Part shown: positions 38,203 to 44,975 of the stretch, piece after piece
Layout: each line of letters opens with the position of its first letter
Position numbering within the stretch: the stretch's first letter is position 1
Origin: CAIQPV01 sp964480365
GTDB taxonomy: Bacteria > Pseudomonadota > Gammaproteobacteria > Burkholderiales > Gallionellaceae
NCBI GenBank assembly: GCA_964480365.1
Contig: CAYZPM010000020.1
Coordinates: 4,611 to 68,610, forward strand
Length of the DNA: 64,000 nt
Reading direction: 5' to 3'
Made by a program: the position numbers and the translations under genes
The notes under the pieces: generated by a model
The model's database searches: none
What the model was told of the DNA's origin: nothing
Seen by the model: only the letters and a program-made list of their open reading frames with translations

Positions 38203-38215
38203 GCCTAACGAATGA
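38203..38215 (-). other. attC core remnant at the IS left flank
   Basis: GCCTAAC at 38203-38209 is an integron core (GTTAGGC on the minus strand). The word CTAACGAATGA (38205-38215) recurs at 39559-39569 on the other side of the IS. Confidence 0.65.
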
Positions 38216-38321
38216 AAGGGACTTCCCCGTCCCGAGGCTGCGGAGAAGTTTCCGCGAACGGCATCAAAAGTGCCAAGATGGAAAGTGTCGTTTTCATCTA
38301 AACCAAGAGGAAGGGAAAGTC

Positions 38322-39398
38322 ATGAACATTATCACCGTAGGAATCGATCTCGCCAAGAACGTATTTGCCGTGCACGGCGTCAATGATAGCGGCAAGGCCG
38401 CGCTGGTCAAGCCAAAAGTACAGCGAGCGGACTTGCTGCCGCTGATCGCGCAACTGCCGCCGTGCCTGATCGGCATGGAAGCGTGTTCGGGCGCACACCA
38501 CTGGGCGCGGCTGTTCCGGCAGTACGGCCACACGGTCAAGCTGATGGCGCCGAAGTTCGTCGCGCCCTACCGCATGACCGGCAAGCGCGGCAAGAACGAT
38601 GCGGCGGACGCCGCCGCGATCTGCGAGGCCGTCACGCGCCCGACCATGCTTTTCGTCCCGGTCAAGGAAGAACACCAGCAGATCATCCTGTGCCTGCACC
38701 GCACCCGGCAGGGTTTTGTCGAGGAACGCACCGCAAGCTACAACCGCCTGCGCGGCCTGATCTCCGAGTTCGGCATCGTGCTGCCGCAAAAAGTTGTCTG
38801 CCTGCGCCGGGAGATCGGCGCGCACCTGGAAGACCTGCCGGGCTACGCCAACCTGTGCGTGGGCGACCTGCTGGCGCACGCGGACGAACTCGACAAGAAG
38901 ATCGCCGAATATGACCGCGCCATCGCAAAAGCCGCGCGCGAAGATGCGCGCAGCAAACGGTTGATGAAACTCCCCGGCATCGGCCCTGTCACCGCCAGCG
39001 CGCTGCTCGCCAGCATAGGCTGCGGTCACGACTTCGATAACGGGCGCCAGGTGGCGGCGTGGATCGGCCTCGTGCCGGGGCAATACAGCAGCGGCGGCAA
39101 GGCGCGACTCGGACGGTGTCAATTCCGCCCAGCCGCAGGCTGGATGCGGATTGCCTACCTTTGGTGCATCACCAAGGCCGGAGATGGTTACCTGCGCAGC
39201 CTGCTGGTCATGGGCGCGCGAGCGGTGCTCAACAGTCTTGGCGACAAGCAGGATCGATTCAGCCGCTGGGCGCGGTCACTGGAAGAACGGCGCGGCTACT
39301 GGCGCGCGGTGATCGCCATCGCGGCGAAAAACGCGCGGCTGGCGTGGGCGGTGCTGAAGTACGGCGAAGATTTCAAATTGGAGCCGGGCAAGGATTGA
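38322..39398 (+). CDS. IS110-family (IS1111 group) transposase with in-frame insertion
   Basis: A 358-residue DEDD transposase. The RuvC-like N-terminus has VGIDLAKNVF (D9), LIGMEACSGAHHWAR and KNDAADAAAICEA. The C-terminal Tnp domain has LPGIGPVTASALLASIG, NGRQVAAWIGLVPGQYSSGGKARLGR with the catalytic Ser, then ITKAGDGYLRSLLVMGARAV. In family members LGR runs directly into I-T/S-K. Here 17 extra residues (codons at 39117-39167, CQFRPAAGWM...) interrupt it. The reading frame is kept. Activity may be lost. GGAAGGGAAA lies before the ATG. Confidence 0.93.
   Translation: MNIITVGIDLAKNVFAVHGVNDSGKAALVKPKVQRADLLPLIAQLPPCLIGMEACSGAHHWARLFRQYGHTVKLMAPKFVAPYRMTGKRGKNDAADAAAICEAVTRPTMLFVPVKEEHQQIILCLHRTRQGFVEERTASYNRLRGLISEFGIVLPQKVVCLRREIGAHLEDLPGYANLCVGDLLAHADELDKKIAEYDRAIAKAAREDARSKRLMKLPGIGPVTASALLASIGCGHDFDNGRQVAAWIGLVPGQYSSGGKARLGRCQFRPAAGWMRIAYLWCITKAGDGYLRSLLVMGARAVLNSLGDKQDRFSRWARSLEERRGYWRAVIAIAAKNARLAWAVLKYGEDFKLEPGKD
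39120..39153. repeat. Palindrome inserted in the transposase gene
   Basis: CAATTCCGCCCAGCC, loop GCA, then GGCTGGATGCGGATTG: an imperfect 34-base palindrome within the extra 51 bases (39117-39167). It looks like a small palindromic element caught in a coding sequence. Confidence 0.7.
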
Positions 39399-39736
39399 AA
39401 ATCAAAACCGTCTGCCAGAAAACGAAACTCGAAAGGAATATACGCGCCGCCGGGCGGCGACTAAAGAATCACCGTGTACTGCCAGCGTTGATGTGAAGCG
39501 GGTTGGACCCGCGCCGGGAGAGCCTGATCAATTTACGGGGGATGCAGCATGCACCCGACTAACGAATGAGGTCCCGGCGCGCGTCTTTCATCAGGGTCCG
39601 GGCAATAGCCCAACATGACCGTTTGTAGTTTAGCAGTCCTTCACCTTCTCGCACGATGCAAGCAGCGCGACATGAAACGGAACGGAGAATGGCAATGAAA
39701 TAGAAACTTCAAAAGCGCTTGCTAATTTGGGGAAGC
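39399..39736. other. IS right end and cassette remnant without a gene
   Basis: Bases 39399-39569 belong to the IS non-coding end (possible bridge RNA region). Bases 39570-39736 hold the rest of an interrupted cassette; a hairpin GGTCCCGG...CCGGG occurs at about 39571-39605. No ORF is supported. Confidence 0.5.
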
Positions 39737-39805
39737 CCTTGTAGTTAAGTTGAGGGGCTGACGCGGGCTGCTTCGCGGCAGTCCCGCTCGAACGTTAGGT
39801 TAGGC
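39737..39805 (-). repeat. attC site 2
   Basis: Same 69-bp unit as sites 1 and 4. The GTTAGGC end (39799-39805) is intact, but the other core is decayed to CCCTTGTAG, so it is probably inactive. Confidence 0.82.
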
Positions 39806-39819
39806 ACCATGGAAGATAT

Positions 39820-40533
39820 TCAGTTATTTCTGAATGACAAAGATCCAGATTTTGCCATTGCGGAGAGAAAAAGTTTTGCGACCTTCGGATTCGACTGCAT
39901 TGCTTTCATCATTTCAGCCTGATCGATTGGCTCACCTTGCTGCTGCCTAGAAAAAAGATCGACTAATTCTGGCGATTCAAGTACCGCCATGAATGCTTTT
40001 TCCTCGATAGTCTCTGTGTCGCTGGGGGCATAGTTGAGAAATTGATATCCGGTAAGCTTTGCAAGCTCTAGGAATTGGTTGTCCGGTCGTTGTGGGTTTT
40101 TATCGTAATGGCCGAACCAATATTTGAATTTGTCTGATAGCGTTCTAAGGCCTGTGGCAGAGTTGTCATATTCAATGTGTCTCAAGTGCGCAACATCAAA
40201 TGGCGCAGCAGGGCCTTGTTTGTCACGGATAATGAACGTTCCGGTTCTGCATGCATGACGAAGCCCGAGTTCATAAAAGACATTAGGGTTTGGATAGGTG
40301 ATGTCGGCAACAACAAAAGTTGAATGCATCAGCCGAGTGACGATGTCGGTTGTAATCGTACCCGGAAGCGCCACTTCGTCAGCTCGTACAACCTCTAGGT
40401 TTGGCCTAGCTTTCAGCAACGCCTCCTTAATGAGATCGTTGTATTTTTGGCGAAGCTCTTCTACTGTGATCGTACCGCCATCATGGACTTGCTCACCAAT
40501 TGCCATGATTACAAAACACGTTTCATTGCTCAT
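39820..40533 (-). CDS. Cassette protein, nucleoside deoxyribosyltransferase-like
   Basis: A 237-residue cytosolic protein. Residues 1-130 look like a nucleoside 2-deoxyribosyltransferase or TIR-like Rossmann domain: CFVIMAIGEQ, DLIKEALLKARPNLEVVRADEV, PGTITTDIVTRLMHSTFVVADITYPNPNVFYELGLRHA. The ADIT-x-NPNVFYELG block is the family signature and holds a likely catalytic glutamate. The C-terminal 100 residues are helical and unrecognised. Relatives occur as nucleotide-degrading effectors, so a defence role is possible but is inference. GGAG precedes the ATG. It forms cassette 6 with attC site 2. Confidence 0.78.
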   Translation of the reverse strand: MSNETCFVIMAIGEQVHDGGTITVEELRQKYNDLIKEALLKARPNLEVVRADEVALPGTITTDIVTRLMHSTFVVADITYPNPNVFYELGLRHACRTGTFIIRDKQGPAAPFDVAHLRHIEYDNSATGLRTLSDKFKYWFGHYDKNPQRPDNQFLELAKLTGYQFLNYAPSDTETIEEKAFMAVLESPELVDLFSRQQQGEPIDQAEMMKAMQSNPKVAKLFLSAMAKSGSLSFRNN

Positions 40534-40557
40534 AGAATTCTCCGATTATTTGGTGGT

Positions 40558-40626
40558 GCCTAACGTTGAGGTGAGGGGCTGCGCGAGGGTGTATTCGCGC
40601 AGTCCCTCTCGACCGTAAGGTTAGGT
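40558..40626 (-). repeat. attC site 3
   Basis: 69 bp, from ACCTAAC (minus strand of 40626-40620) to GTTAGGC (minus strand of 40564-40558), stem arms GAGAGGGACTGCGCG and CGCGCAGCCCCTC. Clearly divergent from sites 1, 2 and 4. Confidence 0.85.
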
Positions 40627-40630
40627 GCGT

Positions 40631-40981
40631 TTATGAGTTGATGAACTGTTGCCATTCTTGCCCCCACCCCAAAGATGGTACTGCTGGCACACGCGGTACA
40701 GACGGAACAGCAGGAACTGGTGGAACTGACGGCACAGGCGGAACAGGGGAAACTGAAGGCACTGGAAGAACTGGGCCGCCGGTTGCTCCCCGCAGAAAGG
40801 CGACAACTCCACCACGATGATCTCGAAATAGACCTTTCACAAAAACCCCGAGTTGCTGCCCCCGATGCCCGTACACGTTAGCACCATTAATTACGCCAGC
40901 GTGCGAGCCATTGAGGTGGTAAATATCAGTGCCGCGTTGCCATGCAACTACTCGCCCTGCACGATCATAAATTGGTTCCAT
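40631..40981 (-). CDS. Cassette protein with 4-fold beta-flower repeats and VP-rich tail
   Basis: A 116-residue protein with a strong ribosome site (AAGGAGGT). Residues 1-66 contain four 16-residue repeats: IYDRAGRVVAWQRGTD, IYHLNGSHAGVINGAN, VYGHRGQQLGVFVKGL and FRDHRGGVVAFLRGAT, the pattern of the 4-fold beta-flower family. Residues 68-103 are a low-complexity VPxVP tail encoded by short tandem DNA repeats. The family is known from structure only and has no assigned function. It forms cassette 5, closed by attC site 3. Confidence 0.75.
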   Translation of the reverse strand: MEPIYDRAGRVVAWQRGTDIYHLNGSHAGVINGANVYGHRGQQLGVFVKGLFRDHRGGVVAFLRGATGGPVLPVPSVSPVPPVPSVPPVPAVPSVPRVPAVPSLGWGQEWQQFINS

Positions 40982-41002
40982 TGTTACCTCCTTGTAATAA
41001 GC

Positions 41003-41071
41003 ACCTAACGTTAAGTTGAGGGGCTGACGCGGGCTGCTTCGCGGCAGTCCCGCTCGAACGTTAGGTTATGC
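41003..41071 (-). repeat. attC site 4
   Basis: 69 bp, almost identical to site 1. The stop codon of the gene at 41066 lies inside it, in the GCATAAC core, as often seen in integron cassettes. Confidence 0.88.
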
Positions 41072-41965
41072 ATCTTCGTACACATTGGCCAACAAACCAT
41101 CAACATCCACGAAATCCAGAGCCTCGTAGGTGTCCATATTCAACCCACAGTAGTAACAATGTAGTTGCTCTGCATAAACTCCTGACAAATACGATTCGCC
41201 ATCTGCGTAATCGTAATCTGGTTCTATGCGAATAACACATAAGTTACCGCAAGCTGGGCAAGGAACTTCATCGTAGGCAAAATCTACCCCGCTATGTTTT
41301 AGCAGCGATGATGTTAAGTCATTAGCCTGTGATATCAATTCAGCATTGGCGCTTCTGTGCTCCCAAATGGTCTTGTGGTTTGCGAGCAGTTGGTTCATTT
41401 CAGTTTCAAACTGCTCACGATTTGTGAGTTGTTGGCTAAGTTCAGACAAGCGAGTCTCTTCGGAGCCAAAGAAATCAGATAGCGAGATATTTTGTTCTTC
41501 TGAAAATTCCCTGATGAGAGGAACCGCGTCTTTCTTTAACATGAGTTCGACCTTGACAAGGTCGAGCTCAGAGGTTGGCCGATGAGCAATTATGTCACGC
41601 CAGTGCGCAAGCGTAAAAAGCAATTGGCTGTATTTATTCGCTACTTTGGAAAATACCTTTGACCGACTAAGTGAAATACGAAAGGTAATAACGTCAGAAT
41701 CTGGTTTTGTATCGATCTCATCGGTTTTTCCAGTTGAGACTATTCTGTCGCTGTAGAGCGAAGGAGCCGAGTGCTTGAAGTCTGCAATTTTTAAAATAAA
41801 TATCGGGTTAATTTCAGCCAAAAGATACTTAAGTAGTTTCTCGATACCAAGCGCAAACAAAAGCGCACCTTGAACAGCTTCCTCGGGTGTCATCGAAGCT
41901 TTGATATGGGGCGACGAAAGAAGAATTAGTTTCTTGGCATCCGCCAAATAATCACTACTCAACAT
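41066..41965 (-). CDS. Cassette protein, HEPN-like with C-terminal zinc ribbon
   Basis: A 299-residue soluble protein that I cannot name. The N-terminal half is all helical (EEAVQGALLFALGIEKLLKYLL) and carries LAHWRDIIAHRPTSELD near residue 120, an R-x4-H motif like the catalytic core of HEPN ribonucleases. Residues 145-215 predict a coiled coil. The C-terminus holds CPACGNLC and CYYCGL, a likely zinc ribbon. HEPN ribonucleases serve in toxin and anti-phage systems, so RNA cleavage is a reasonable but untested guess. GAGG is upstream of the start. It is cassette 4. Confidence 0.72.
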   Translation of the reverse strand: MLSSDYLADAKKLILLSSPHIKASMTPEEAVQGALLFALGIEKLLKYLLAEINPIFILKIADFKHSAPSLYSDRIVSTGKTDEIDTKPDSDVITFRISLSRSKVFSKVANKYSQLLFTLAHWRDIIAHRPTSELDLVKVELMLKKDAVPLIREFSEEQNISLSDFFGSEETRLSELSQQLTNREQFETEMNQLLANHKTIWEHRSANAELISQANDLTSSLLKHSGVDFAYDEVPCPACGNLCVIRIEPDYDYADGESYLSGVYAEQLHCYYCGLNMDTYEALDFVDVDGLLANVYEDA

Positions 41966-41992
41966 GAACGATAACCTCGATAACTATTAGAT

Positions 41993-42055
41993 GCATAACG
42001 TTGAGGTAAGGGGCGGGCGGCTTCTCGCCCGTCCCTCTTGACCGTAAGGTTAGAC
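41993..42055 (-). repeat. attC site 5
   Basis: 63 bp from GTCTAAC (minus strand of 42055-42049) to GTTATGC (minus strand of 41999-41993); stem AGAGGGACGGGCGAG / CTCGCCC type. Confidence 0.85.
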
Positions 42056-42095
42056 AGGCAGTGCGGAGCCATTTGAAGCTGAAGTGTCATGATAA

Positions 42096-42419
42096 CTAAC
42101 ACTTGTTGCCGAATAAAACACACACCTTTGCCAAGGTAAAAACCAACCCAATTATTACTGGCGCGGGAATGATGGAAAGTACAAGGGCGATTAAAAATCT
42201 TCCTTTCCGTAAAAAATACAATAGAGCAACAAAACAAGCAATATTTACCACAACGAATGCCATACCCATTGCGTTGTGAATTGTACTGTCGATGCCCACG
42301 CCGAGCATCAAAATTACCAACGAAAAGCAAGCGCTGAGACCGGCGCACGCAACGATCAGCACAGTCAACGCAACGCCAACTTTTGTCTTTCCAGATGATT
42401 TCGTTCGCTCGTTCGGCAT
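42096..42419 (-). CDS. Cassette-encoded small membrane protein
   Basis: A 107-residue protein with three membrane helices (about 15-41, 49-69 and 74-98) after a Lys/Ser-rich cytoplasmic start. No family recognised. The start is only about 7 bases from the cassette boundary, so no ribosome site is visible; the transcript may be leaderless or read from upstream. It is cassette 3, closed by attC site 5. Confidence 0.65.
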   Translation of the reverse strand: MPNERTKSSGKTKVGVALTVLIVACAGLSACFSLVILMLGVGIDSTIHNAMGMAFVVVNIACFVALLYFLRKGRFLIALVLSIIPAPVIIGLVFTLAKVCVLFGNKC

Positions 42420-42425
42420 AGAGGG

Positions 42426-42488
42426 GTCTAACGTTGAATTGAGGGGCAGCCCGCTTCTGGGCTGTCCCTCTCGAATGTAAGGTTAGGC
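42426..42488 (-). repeat. attC site 6
   Basis: 63 bp from GCCTAAC (42488-42482) to GTTAGAC (42432-42426). Stem GAGAGGGACAGCCCAGAAG / GGGCTGCCCCTC. It closes cassette 2. Confidence 0.88.
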
Positions 42489-42599
42489 TTTTTAACTTTA
42501 CTCTGACCCCAGTTTTTACAAGTTTTTCCTCTTTTTCGGAAGGGAAACGATGAAGTCGAACCAGTGCGAAATTCGCAATACGAAGAGAATGCCGCCACT

Positions 42600-43094
42600 C
42601 TATTCGGCCTTTGCTGCAAACCCCTCTCTTATCCATATAAAAATTTTTATGAGAATCAAAACGACAATTTCTGCGATAGTAAAAAATAAAATGGAAGGGC
42701 TAACGTACAGGCTCCCTATATTTGTGGCTAGGGCAGCATATAAGGTAAACAATGCTGGAATCAGTAGTTGAGCGGATATATAAACTCTCCTCCATCCGGA
42801 ATGTGCTTCTTTTTGGTAATCAAAAAAATAGGCAGCAATTAACAAGTATGGGATAAAAACCAGAATAAATACCGCCCAAGCAGCAGTCCATAATTCATAA
42901 TGGGCTGATTTCAAGACCTCAAAAAAACCTAGGCCAGCCGAAATATCAACACCCAAATGCTCTTGTGATTTCTTCCTTATTGCTTCGGCTTCGTCGCTAT
43001 AAGCAGCCAACATTCCTAACGAATAAGAAACAACATACATTAAAACGGCAAACTGCCATTTTCTTGCAGAGAATCTGCTCAAGAAGTTTTTCAT
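42600..43094 (-). CDS. Cassette-encoded membrane protein
   Basis: A 164-residue protein with four predicted membrane segments (about 13-31, 66-92, 105-125 and 132-152) and a polar loop DEAEAIRKKSQEHLG. AT-rich, no family recognised. It lies 96 bases downstream of the gene at 43191 with no attC between them, so both seem to ride in one cassette. Confidence 0.7.
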   Translation of the reverse strand: MKNFLSRFSARKWQFAVLMYVVSYSLGMLAAYSDEAEAIRKKSQEHLGVDISAGLGFFEVLKSAHYELWTAAWAVFILVFIPYLLIAAYFFDYQKEAHSGWRRVYISAQLLIPALFTLYAALATNIGSLYVSPSILFFTIAEIVVLILIKIFIWIREGFAAKAE

Positions 43095-43190
43095 AATATT
43101 ATATCTTTGTGGTTGACAATGACGGTCTTTGAGTAAAGCTATCTATTTAAGTTGCCATTGCTGGGTTTTCCAAAATTCACGATGGGTGAA

Positions 43191-43775
43191 TCATGATCTT
43201 TGCCATAAAATATCCCATAACTTCTCAAAGTTTTCTCGTAATTTTGTGTTGCTCTGATCGCTAAGTTCAGAAATATATTTACGATAATCATCAGAGACGC
43301 AATCGAGAAATATTTTTGGGTTTATGTGAATCAAGCTGCTTTCCAGTTTAATTGCTTCACCTTTGTCGTGTGATAGATAAACCTTTCCATTCGTGAATCC
43401 CGCATGAAATAGTCCACATCGCGTTTCTTTCCATAGGCGGTCAATTACATCATCAATTTGATTTGGAAAAACTCTTTTTGCACTCTTCTTGAACCATTCT
43501 CCAGATTTTCCTTGGGGAGTCTCGCTACCCTCCCTAAACTGCTGAACTCCCTCCAAATATGATAGCGAAACCATAATGGCAATATAGTCGCCGGGACTCA
43601 TTCCGTGTTTTACCATTTGCTTGGCAACATCGAAGAACCATCCTTCAGTTCTAGCCTGATATATATCAATTTTCACATATATATCGTTGTAGTTTTTCTC
43701 TGTTTTATCCGAGTAAATAATAACGCCTCGGACTGAATCATATTGGTGTTTTTCAGAGACATAAATCATATTCAT
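43191..43775 (-). CDS. Cassette protein with HEPN-like R-x4-H motif
   Basis: A 194-residue AT-rich protein. I start it at 43775, 6 bases after GGAG; the frame opens at 43787, 2 bases from the attC core. DVIDRLWKETRCGLFHAGFTNGKVYLSHD (about 108-136) contains R-C-G-L-F-H, an R-x4-H motif in a helix followed by a beta hairpin, as in several HEPN/HEPN-like nucleases. The GDYIAIMVSLSYLEGVQQF helix earlier fits. I do not know the family. Possible RNase or immunity role is inference. Confidence 0.7.
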   Translation of the reverse strand: MNMIYVSEKHQYDSVRGVIIYSDKTEKNYNDIYVKIDIYQARTEGWFFDVAKQMVKHGMSPGDYIAIMVSLSYLEGVQQFREGSETPQGKSGEWFKKSAKRVFPNQIDDVIDRLWKETRCGLFHAGFTNGKVYLSHDKGEAIKLESSLIHINPKIFLDCVSDDYRKYISELSDQSNTKLRENFEKLWDILWQRS

Positions 43776-43788
43776 ATTTCGCTCCATT

Positions 43789-43930
43789 GCCTAACGTGGT
43801 TCGAGTTAAGCGACACCCCCGCAGTGCGGGGAAGTGCGATGACAACCGGGTTTGTGGTTGGCAGCGCCCGCACAAGTGGGGCGCAGCCGGGAGCGTAGCG
43901 GACGGTGTTCGCTTGAACGAGGCGTTAGGC
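43789..43930 (-). repeat. attC site 7 (long, 142 bp)
   Basis: Runs on the minus strand from GCCTAAC (43930-43924) to GTTAGGC (43795-43789). Outer arms GCGACACC (about 43810) and GGTGTTCGC (about 43907) pair. The long 100-base loop includes smaller hairpins. Long attC sites of this kind are known. Confidence 0.82.
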
Positions 43931-44238
43931 GCAGATTGACTTGCTCCGCTGCCCCGGATTCTGTTGCGTGTTGCCCGCTCATTTTGGATGCCCCTTCGCG
44001 CGACGGCTGAAAAATTGAACCCCGAAAAACGGTTATATGCCGCGAAGCGCAGCTTCCCGTCGTCCGCATCAACGCCTTCAGTTATGCGGCGTACGTGAGC
44101 TACGCTTCGCTCAATAACATGTTTTTAACCGACTGTAAATATAAGCAATTCTCTTGCCAATGTTGCTGTGCCCTATAAAATTCCATGCGGTTTTGCTCGC
44201 GTTGCAATTGTCTCTGCTCGTGGCGCATGTCTATCTGA

Positions 44239-44245
44239 GCTTAAC
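44239..44245 (-). other. Candidate attI core
   Basis: GTTAAGC on the minus strand fits the integron core GTTRRRY. It lies between the array and the intI remnant, at the position expected of attI. Confidence 0.5.
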
Positions 44246-44248
44246 GTT

Positions 44249-44276
44249 GAATATACACCGGTACCGGTGTATATTC
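44249..44276. promoter_or_regulatory. 28-bp perfect palindrome, likely operator
   Basis: Every base pairs: half-site GAATATACACCGGT and its reverse complement. A further half-site, GCGGTGTATAAT, follows at 44286-44297 and contains the -10-like TATAAT of the intI remnant. Its position across the intI -35 region suggests a repressor site. It does not resemble the E. coli LexA box. Confidence 0.7.
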
Positions 44277-44359
44277 CGTGAAAAAGCGGTGTATAATCCG
44301 GCGCATGTTTGATAATAACTTATTGTTTATTCGATAATAGTAAATCACGGGGTCACGTA

Positions 44360-44509
44360 ATGGGTACTGAATCTACACCTTCGACTCCCACTCCTCCAAA
44401 ACTACTCGACCAAGTCCGTGACAAGATCAGGGTCAAACATTACAGCATTCGCACAGAAACGCAATATGTTCAATGGATAAAACGTTTCATTCTGTTTCAT
44501 GACAAGTGA
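44360..44509 (+). pseudogene. intI: Truncated integron integrase intI
   Basis: Only the first 49 codons survive: PPKLLDQVRDKIRVKHYSIRTETQYVQWIKRFILFHDK, then a stop. It matches the N-terminal SAM-like domain of IntI proteins (LLDQ-R--IR--HYS-RTE--YV-WI--FI-FH). The catalytic tyrosine-recombinase domain is absent; the sequence after 44510 does not continue it. It points away from the array, as expected for intI, so the array has lost its own integrase. Confidence 0.85.
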
Positions 44510-44622
44510 ATCACGGGGACAGGTCTAGCTTTGTAGCATGAGAAAAAATTCGACGCAGTCTTCGGCTTGCCGGAACGGCACAAAGAAAAGGCAGAAAGGC
44601 TTGCAGTCATGTTAGCTTTGCA

Positions 44623-44639
44623 TAGCCATTCGACTAAGC
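44623..44639 (-). repeat. Partial inverted copy of the 53-bp hairpin repeat
   Basis: TAGCCATTCGACTAAGC is the exact reverse complement of 17 bases in copy B (28486-28538). Confidence 0.75.
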
Positions 44640-44707
44640 GAGCATGTTATTCCCCTTGAACAGCAAACTTGCTGGTTAACGGTGCGTGAACTGGCATCAA
44701 CGCTTTA

Positions 44708-44755
44708 TTCTGATTATCCGTTGTACGCGCAGGGGATTCTACGGAAGACCTTGGG
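44708..44755 (+). repeat. 48-bp direct repeat, left copy
   Basis: Starts TTCTGATTATCCGTTGTACG and ends GAAGACCTTGGG. Identical to 45797-45844. Similarity continues imperfectly about 20 bases on both sides. Confidence 0.92.
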
Positions 44756-44975
44756 CTTGGACAAGCGAAAGCTTGGGCAGTCTTATCATCAGTCTTTCTT
44801 CGGCTTCTCCTCGCCGGTTATAAAGCCGATGGGGGTGTTTCTTCTGCGGCTCGGGCGGGGTCAACAATTCCCGGATGGCATCGAACATTCCCCATAACAG
44901 ACGTGTGCTTAGGTTTTTATTGACAAGGTAAGGAAATATCCTTACAGTGGAAATATATCTTCGCAGGAGGTTCTT

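Larger units (their letters stand above)
38205..39569 (+). mobile_element. IS110/IS1111-family insertion sequence at an attC core
   Basis: The transposase gene 38322-39398 is flanked by copies of CTAACGAATGA, 1354 bp apart, close to the usual IS1111 element length. The left copy abuts an attC core. IS1111-attC elements are known to target integron attC sites. Exact ends are not proven; no terminal inverted repeat was assigned. About 160 non-coding bases follow the transposase, where IS1111-group elements carry their guide (bridge) RNA. Confidence 0.7.
43931..44359. other. First cassette slot and integron platform region
   Basis: No coding gene is supported in cassette slot 1 (43931-44238); the minus-strand ORF there overlaps attC site 7 and is Arg/Ser-rich. 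The segment 44239-44359 holds the attI candidate, the palindrome and a TATAAT box (44292-44297). Confidence 0.55.
44510..44975. other. Gene-poor region after intI with repeat pieces
   Basis: Holds an AATCACGGGG word also seen before intI (44343), the inverted 17-base piece of the 53-bp hairpin repeat (44623-44639) and the first copy of the 48-bp direct repeat. The plus-strand ORF at 44682-44897 runs through the repeat and is not supported. Confidence 0.55.

Noticed and set aside
40675..40881. Plus-strand ORF rich in Glu/Leu (coiled-coil-like)
   Set aside because: It is the antisense reading of the VPxVP repeat tail of the cassette gene at 40631, which has the strong ribosome site.
43806..44072. 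88-residue minus-strand ORF in the first cassette slot
   Set aside because: It runs through attC site 7, has no ribosome site and has shuffled Arg/Ser/Pro composition.
44682..44897. 71-residue ORF after the intI remnant
   Set aside because: It mainly translates the 48-bp direct repeat and shows no family pattern.
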